Shown here piece by piece: positions 59,248 to 64,000 of a stretch of 64,000 nucleotides of DNA. The translations under genes and the position numbers were made by a program. Source of the DNA: Piezodorus guildinii (lineage: Eukaryota; Arthropoda; Insecta; Hemiptera; Pentatomidae); contig CM041292.1 of the NCBI GenBank assembly GCA_023052935.1, positions 97,021,237 to 97,085,236 of the forward strand, given 5' to 3'. The notes under the pieces were generated by a model that worked only from the letters and a program-made list of their open reading frames with translations, searched no databases and had not been told where the DNA came from. Position 1 is the stretch's first letter, and the number at the start of each line of letters is the position of its first letter.

Positions 59248-59847
59248 GCAAATTAATAAAAATGTAATGCAGACTATGAATAATAACTGTGATTTAATTA
59301 AATAAGTAAAGGAAAAGTGACTTTAGTTGTTCTCTACCTGGGTATTATAACCTTAACTAACCAGTAAGTTATTTACAAGTTCAATAAACTAAAAATGTAA
59401 CTCCACAATAGGAAACATATTAATCATAATACAATAAAACATAATTATATACTCTAATCAATAAAACTAATCAATATTAAGCTAATAAAACACAAAGTGA
59501 AACTAACAAAACAAAATTATAACCTTACTTGCTGTTATTAAGACAATTATCTCCAATAACTTAATTTTAAACAAATAATAATTGAATTTAAATTTAAGAA
59601 AAGGTATATCCTTGTTAGAAAGAGATATCAGCAATTGCTTAAACAAAATAAAATACTTATCACTTAAAATGAATATATACATGCATATTAATGAACCAAA
59701 TTGTTTCCAAACTCAGTAAAACTGCTTCTATTTCATTAAATAACCAAGCTAAATTAAACTAAATAACCACTAACGGTAATAATTATAATATAAGATAAAA
59801 AAAAGAAAGAAATTACTTTACAAAAGGTATTGCATTAGCATTACCAG

Positions 59848-59865
59848 GCCCCACGTTGGGCGCCA
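59848..59865 (-). promoter_or_regulatory. Gypsy primer binding site, tRNA-Lys type
   Basis: On the minus strand TGGCGCCCAACGTGGGGC begins 7 nt inside the 5' LTR boundary. This 18-mer is complementary to the 3' end of tRNA-Lys of the 1,2 type used by some retroviruses. Confidence 0.88.
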
Positions 59866-59872
59866 ATTATTT

Positions 59873-60372
59873 TATGACCAGGATATTCCACTTCAAAGTT
59901 AATTAGAAGGGCGCCAGGCTGGTTAGGCCAGATACAGGTAGCTTTATCCACTTTTGGTGCAAAATAAGGAAAAATAAAATTTGGTACATACCCTGTCATA
60001 AAAAAGGTAATTTGCTTTTCCAGCTAAGCTCAGCGAGAAGGGCTGGGTTAGTTTGTTCTGCATGCAATGCAACTATTAAAATACTTCTAATATAATTTAT
60101 TTTCTATCTACAAAATAAAAATAAATGCAATTACTACCATGCAACAATTTATGTACAATATTAAAATATTTACAATCGGTATATACAAAAGGTAATGAGT
60201 TACAAAAAAATAAATGAACATAAGACAAAATAAAAGGAAGTTTTACATAAAGGAAAATTAAAAGAAAAGATAAGGAGATACAGGTAAGTTATAAGCTAAC
60301 ATAGGGAACAAGAGGTAAGGTTACAATGGAGCAGGTTCTGCCAACCGGTGCCGACAACCGCGACCGGTTACA
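59873..60372 (-). repeat. 5' LTR of gypsy element
   Basis: 500 bp. Minus-strand ends are TGTAACC and GGTCATA. Matches both parts of the split 3' LTR. Confidence 0.95.
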
Positions 60373-61625
60373 ATTCATTTAACATTACTTTATGTTAACG
60401 TGGCTAATCTGACGGTGCTACAGCGGGAATCCTAAATTTTGCCTATTCTGGTATAAGAAGGTTAAGGATCTCATCTTATAACATATTCCTGACATTGCAC
60501 ACTTCAGGACTTACTTTACATCTCCTCTGAAGGACGGCATAACCAAAGATTTTTTATGCCCTCTAAATAATCCTAGAGTGATCTGCTGGGTTTGAACCCG
60601 TGAACTCTGACATATTAAGTCCTTAACCCCTCATTTTATAAAACTATCGAGGGTCACCTGTAGTGCACTGGCTAGCATAATGCCGTATATACCTAAGGTC
60701 ATGGGGTTCGAACCTAGCAGATGGCTCTTGGATATTTTTTGTTTTCAACTATATTCATAATTTTTAACTGGATTCATAATTTTTTATATACCTTTCGATG
60801 GGCAAAGTAACTAAGGGTGTTTTTTTACCTTCTTAAAAGTCCAGAGGCCATCAGCTGGGTTTGATACCACACCCTTGGGCATGTTACATCCTCAATCTCT
60901 TACTAAATCTATTATAGGTCACAGGTGGTAGCATAACTAGCACAACAGCCTTCTACGCCCAAGTTAGTGGGCTCAAATCTGTTAGATGGCTCTTGAACAT
61001 TTTATTAAATGTTTTTATCCATATTATTAATTTTTTCACATATATTTCAAAGGGCGAAACAATCAGGTATTTTTTACTCCCTTTAAATCATCTTAGCCCC
61101 ATCTTCTGTGTTCGAACCTGCTAACTTTGTCATTGAAGGCCATTATGTAATATGTAGGTTTATAGAATAAGAAGTATTCGGTTGTAACTCTCAGTGGGTA
61201 GCATAACAGCCTTCAATGCCAATGATAGTAGGTTCAAACCTGGAAAATGGCACTAAGATGATTTAAAAGGAATAAAAATCCTTGATTCTTTTGCCCTTCG
61301 AAATGTAAAAAAATTATGAATATGGATAATAGATCTATAGACTAATATAATAAGTGTTAAGAATTTCATATGCTAGAGGTTGCTGGTTCAAACCAGACAG
61401 GTAGCCCTAGGATTTCTTTTGTGGGAGCAAAAAATCTGTTGTTATGCCATCCGTTGGAGGGAACATAAAATGGGTCCCAAGACCGTGTGATTCAGAAACT
61501 TGCTAAAGATCCTTATCCTTATTAAACCTGGACAGCAAAATTTAGGACTACTGCTGTAGCACTGTCAGATTAGCCACAGTAACATTGAGTGATGTTAAAT
61601 GAAAAAACTATATGATTTAATAAAA
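60373..61625. repeat. Array of alternating S1-type heads
   Basis: S1-like units of varying completeness. A near-full one lies on minus (60373-about 60640); the gypsy element entered its tail. Then come heads on plus (about 60650-60735), minus (60795-60895), plus (60910-61010), minus (61045-61145) and plus (61185-61300), and a longer body on plus (about 61365-61610). Each has a recognisable box B, for example GGGTTCGAACC at about 60702, GGTTCAAACC at about 61231 and GGTTCAAACC at about 61387. Short 'ttcataattttt' links separate some of them. Confidence 0.7.
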
Positions 61626-61778
61626 ATATTTAGTTTTTGATGACAAAACTTCATTAAAGTAATTATGTCAAATGTGTTCAAGAAATTATGAAATTGATTG
61701 AAACAAATATGAATTTAAGTGAAAAAGTTATGAATTTGATTGAAAAAATTATGGATTTGATTGAAAAAAGCTATATAT
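61626..61778. repeat. Right minisatellite arm of composite
   Basis: About five units of GAAAAAATTATGAATTTGATT type (61680-61770), preceded by 'atttagtttttgatgac' (61630). Reverse complement of the left arm at 49808-50107, ending in aaaaaagcta as the left arm begins tagctttttt. Confidence 0.8.
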
Positions 61779-61874
61779 ATATCTTTTCAAATTTTGGAAC
61801 CTTACTTGAAATTATTAATGTTCATAGGAAGTAGAAGATTTTACATCACAAGTATTTTAATTATGAATGATGGA

Positions 61875-62895
61875 TTATAAAGCAGTAGGAAGTTGTTTCC
61901 AATGAAATTGTTGTTGGTATCTGAAATAAAGGAGCCAATATACAACATTTAGAAGAGCAAATGAAGTTGGGAAAAGTACTCTGGCCGCTCGGTCAATATA
62001 TGACACACTGTTCACCCTTTTATGACCCCTTGAAGCTTCTCTTTGCCTTTCTCTTCGATATGTCTCATCTCCAACTAGAAAACAGAAGAAAAGATTTGCT
62101 TAGTATTTTTCAACTAGATATAGTAGTTTTCAACAAATAGAAATATTTATTTTTGAGATTTTATACCTAACAACATTGTTAAAAAAAGTATCATCACATA
62201 AGTAGTTGTATAACATGTATGTTCTGTCTCCATGTATTCTCTTATATAAAATAGTGGAGCTTCTTGATTAGGAAATTATCTCAACTTTTATTCAACTTAT
62301 TATAGTTTTGTATAAAATATTTAGAATTGGGGAGGAGATGAGGGCCTTACTAGCTTAGCTTTAATAAGAAGATTGTAACTATATAAGCTCTAAAATTTAA
62401 AATTTAGTTGTCATAAAAATCATATTTTAGTAAAGTTTCTTTTTATCTAAGCAGACTTTACTAATTAAAAAATAAAATTATTAGTTGGCAACACTGATAC
62501 ATGTTCTGTTGAGACTAGAAGTTTAAGTTTTAAAAAACTCATTTCTCTCACAATGTGAATAATTGATTATTTTTCTTACAATTGTTGGAGGAAAGGATGG
62601 GTATATTTTATTTTTACATTTACTCATTTTAACTTTAATACATATTTTTTCTAAACCAATATTTACTCTACTTTATTAATTATGAAATCCAGAGAATGAT
62701 TGTATAATAAAACACATATATCTTACTTGAAAACTTACCCAAGCAATAAAATATCTGTTTCCATCTGGGAACTTTAGTATCTGTCTGGGTTTGTCTTTCT
62801 ACCATTACATTACCAGAGGGTTGTACTTTGGGTCCCAAAGAAGCTAGTCCATGAGTTAATGATAATCTTTTGGGAGAATTCCCTAATGCAGGATC
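61875..62895 (-). CDS. Cys-loop ligand-gated channel, last two exons
   Basis: Exon 62739-62895 (157 nt, acceptor ATTTTAG, donor G|GTAAGT) and terminal exon 61875-62074 (acceptor TTTTCTAG, stop TAA) join in phase and give 118 residues. The first part is a Ser/Pro-rich stretch typical of the M3-M4 cytoplasmic loop ('KRLSLTHGLASLGPKVQPSG', 'KVPRWKQIFYCL'), continuing 'GDETYRRERQREASRGHKR'. The end is transmembrane helix M4 with its signature 'YIDRAARVLFPTSFALLNVV' followed by YWLLYF and a short extracellular tail. This pattern marks pentameric channels of the GABA/glutamate/glycine/histamine anion-channel group; the exact subunit cannot be named. Earlier exons (ligand-binding domain, M1-M3) must lie beyond 64000 or were not recognised. 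Convergent with VAMP7. Confidence 0.85.
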
Positions 62896-63754
62896 CTAAA
62901 ATAATATAAAGGCAACTTTTTACTTATCAATAACTTTTTCTATTAAGAGTAAAAATGTTTCCTTCAGTAGTGTTAAAAAACAAAACAAAAAAACTTTAGC
63001 TACACTGACACAGGAATAATAATAGTATTGGAACTGTATTGATAAATTTTTATAAATAAGGTTTTACTAGTATATATTTATTAGAAATTGCATTATGTTT
63101 TCATGATAATTTGAGTATGGCTTAAAAAACAGTTCTACTGAATTCTATTTGTGCATTTTGTTTTCCAACTTGATTAGATTTTGACTCACTTCTCTTATAC
63201 ACCAAAATTCTTCACCAAGATGAAAAGGCTCTACAACTTTAAAAGATTTTTTATTCACAGTTTAAAATAATATGCATTCTTAAACTATTGTGATGATCAC
63301 TAATTAGAAAAACTTTTTAAATTTATCACAAATATTATATTGTTCATACATGGTTATTATTAATAAAATTCACTTCATATTCTGTAAATTTATGAGGTAT
63401 TGATTAAAATGATCTTACAAATTATCGATAAGCTTTTAATTCTTCTCATCAATTGACTATAATTTCCTTATAGTTGTACTTATTGACATTGCTTTGATTG
63501 TGCCATTATTTAATTTTTTGTCCTTGAACCTATGGAACGTCTTTGGATTGAGATTTGAAAAGCAAGTACTGCTTCTTGACCAAGTAAATCACTTAGAAGT
63601 TATGTGATTACTTTAATGCCTAACCAAAAGTTTACTCCCATCCTAACAAGTGATTTTGTAAATTTGTAAATTAAGATAAAACTGATGCAAATATCAGAAA
63701 TCAAAGTTTTCAATATATATTTTTTATGTTATTATTGTTTTCTAAATGTTTGTC
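62896..63754. other. Presumed intron of the channel gene
   Basis: AT-rich; no further exon of the channel gene recognised on the minus strand. Confidence 0.45.
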
Positions 63755-64000
63755 CTTTTAAGGTAGAAAAATCGAATGCAGGCAACACACGGCTTTCAAT
63801 ACCTCCGTTTTAAAAATCGATTAAAGTATTTTTAAATACAGTCAAAAATAACAATTAGTGAATCCATTAAAGAATTAAATAAATTAAATTTCTATAGAAA
63901 CATATGTTTTATTAAAAAATCTATTATATTATTATCTAAAATAATCAGTTACTTTTATCGGCTTTTTGTCACTATTTATTAAATTTTACAAGCTTTTGTT
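63755..64000 (-). repeat. Repeat A 3' end, running off the window
   Basis: Reverse complement of the 3' half of repeat A. It contains 'gcaggcaacacacggctttc' where other copies have the GAAAGTCGTGTGTTGCC terminus, then 'tttctatagaaacatatg' and 'cttttatcggctttttgtcac'. It continues past 64000. Confidence 0.7.

Larger units (their letters stand above)
50108..60372 (-). mobile_element. Ty3/gypsy LTR retrotransposon
   Basis: Complete element on the minus strand with a 4-bp target duplication ATTC (50104-50107 and 60373-60376). The 5' LTR is 59873-60372 (500 bp). The 3' LTR is 50108-50340 plus 54527-54793, split by a Penelope-like insertion. Both LTR pieces have exactly the lengths of the intact LTR (233 and 267 bp) and look essentially identical to it, so insertion is recent. 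Order: LTR, tRNA primer site, gag, pol (protease, reverse transcriptase, RNase H, integrase), polypurine tract, LTR. There is no env-like frame between integrase and the tract. One frameshift breaks pol. Confidence 0.95.

Noticed and set aside
50104..60376. An env gene that would make the gypsy element an errantivirus
   Set aside because: Only about 27 bp separate the integrase stop (54834) from the polypurine tract, so there is no room for an env frame.
60650..61400. Genuine tRNA genes
   Set aside because: Box-B-like strings are present, but cloverleaf arms, anticodon loop and acceptor pairing are missing; these are SINE heads.

Overview
The window is AT-rich eukaryotic nuclear DNA, most likely from an insect. 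The evidence is an intron-split VAMP7 gene, the 3' end of a Cys-loop ligand-gated channel gene, and a transposon mixture typical of arthropods (mariner, Penelope-like, RTE and jockey-type LINEs, Ty3/gypsy, Helitron, SINEs). A hemipteran or another insect with a large repeat-rich genome would fit; the sequence alone does not settle the order. Nothing bacterial, organellar or CRISPR-like was seen.

Layout. 1-37.6 kb: no host gene I can support. The DNA is a mosaic of (i) a dispersed family called here repeat A (ends marked by ACTTTCACTTAC / GTAAGTGAAAG), (ii) a tRNA-headed SINE called S1, (iii) two fold-back elements (6.6-7.7 and 19.3-19.9 kb), (iv) a TIR element (10.1 kb), (v) degenerate LINEs, one carrying a younger LINE inside it (21.6-23.1 kb), (vi) a broken RTE copy (17.1-19.0 kb), and (vii) a probable Helitron (27.83-32.54 kb) that holds a helicase remnant, an RTE fragment and a long but dead RTE copy. 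A short open frame with one membrane segment next to the 17-19 kb RTE copy could be an orphan terminal exon.

37.65-46.9 kb: a complete VAMP7 (longin R-SNARE) gene on +, with one non-coding exon and five coding exons giving 217 residues. Intron 4 (counting coding exons from 2) holds a small Penelope-like inverted dimer. The last intron holds two mariner elements, one almost intact. The 3' UTR holds a 155-bp TIR element.

49.8-61.8 kb: a nest. A composite with inverted minisatellite arms and an array of alternating S1 heads was entered by a Ty3/gypsy retrotransposon (50108-60372; 4-bp target duplication ATTC; 500-bp LTRs; tRNA-Lys-type primer site). Its 3' LTR was later entered by a Penelope-like head-to-head dimer (50341-54512; 14-bp target duplication; 1,615-bp arms).

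61.9-62.9 kb: on -, the last two coding exons (M3-M4 loop and M4) of a Cys-loop anion-channel-type receptor, convergent with VAMP7. The rest of that gene lies beyond the right edge, or further exons were not recognised.

The most interesting signal is the Penelope-like pair. Two independent insertions have the same head-to-head architecture, with 3' ends outward, one-sided tails and their own target duplications, and carry a hammerhead-ribozyme-like core. This suggests that the inverted dimer is the normal insertion product of this lineage.
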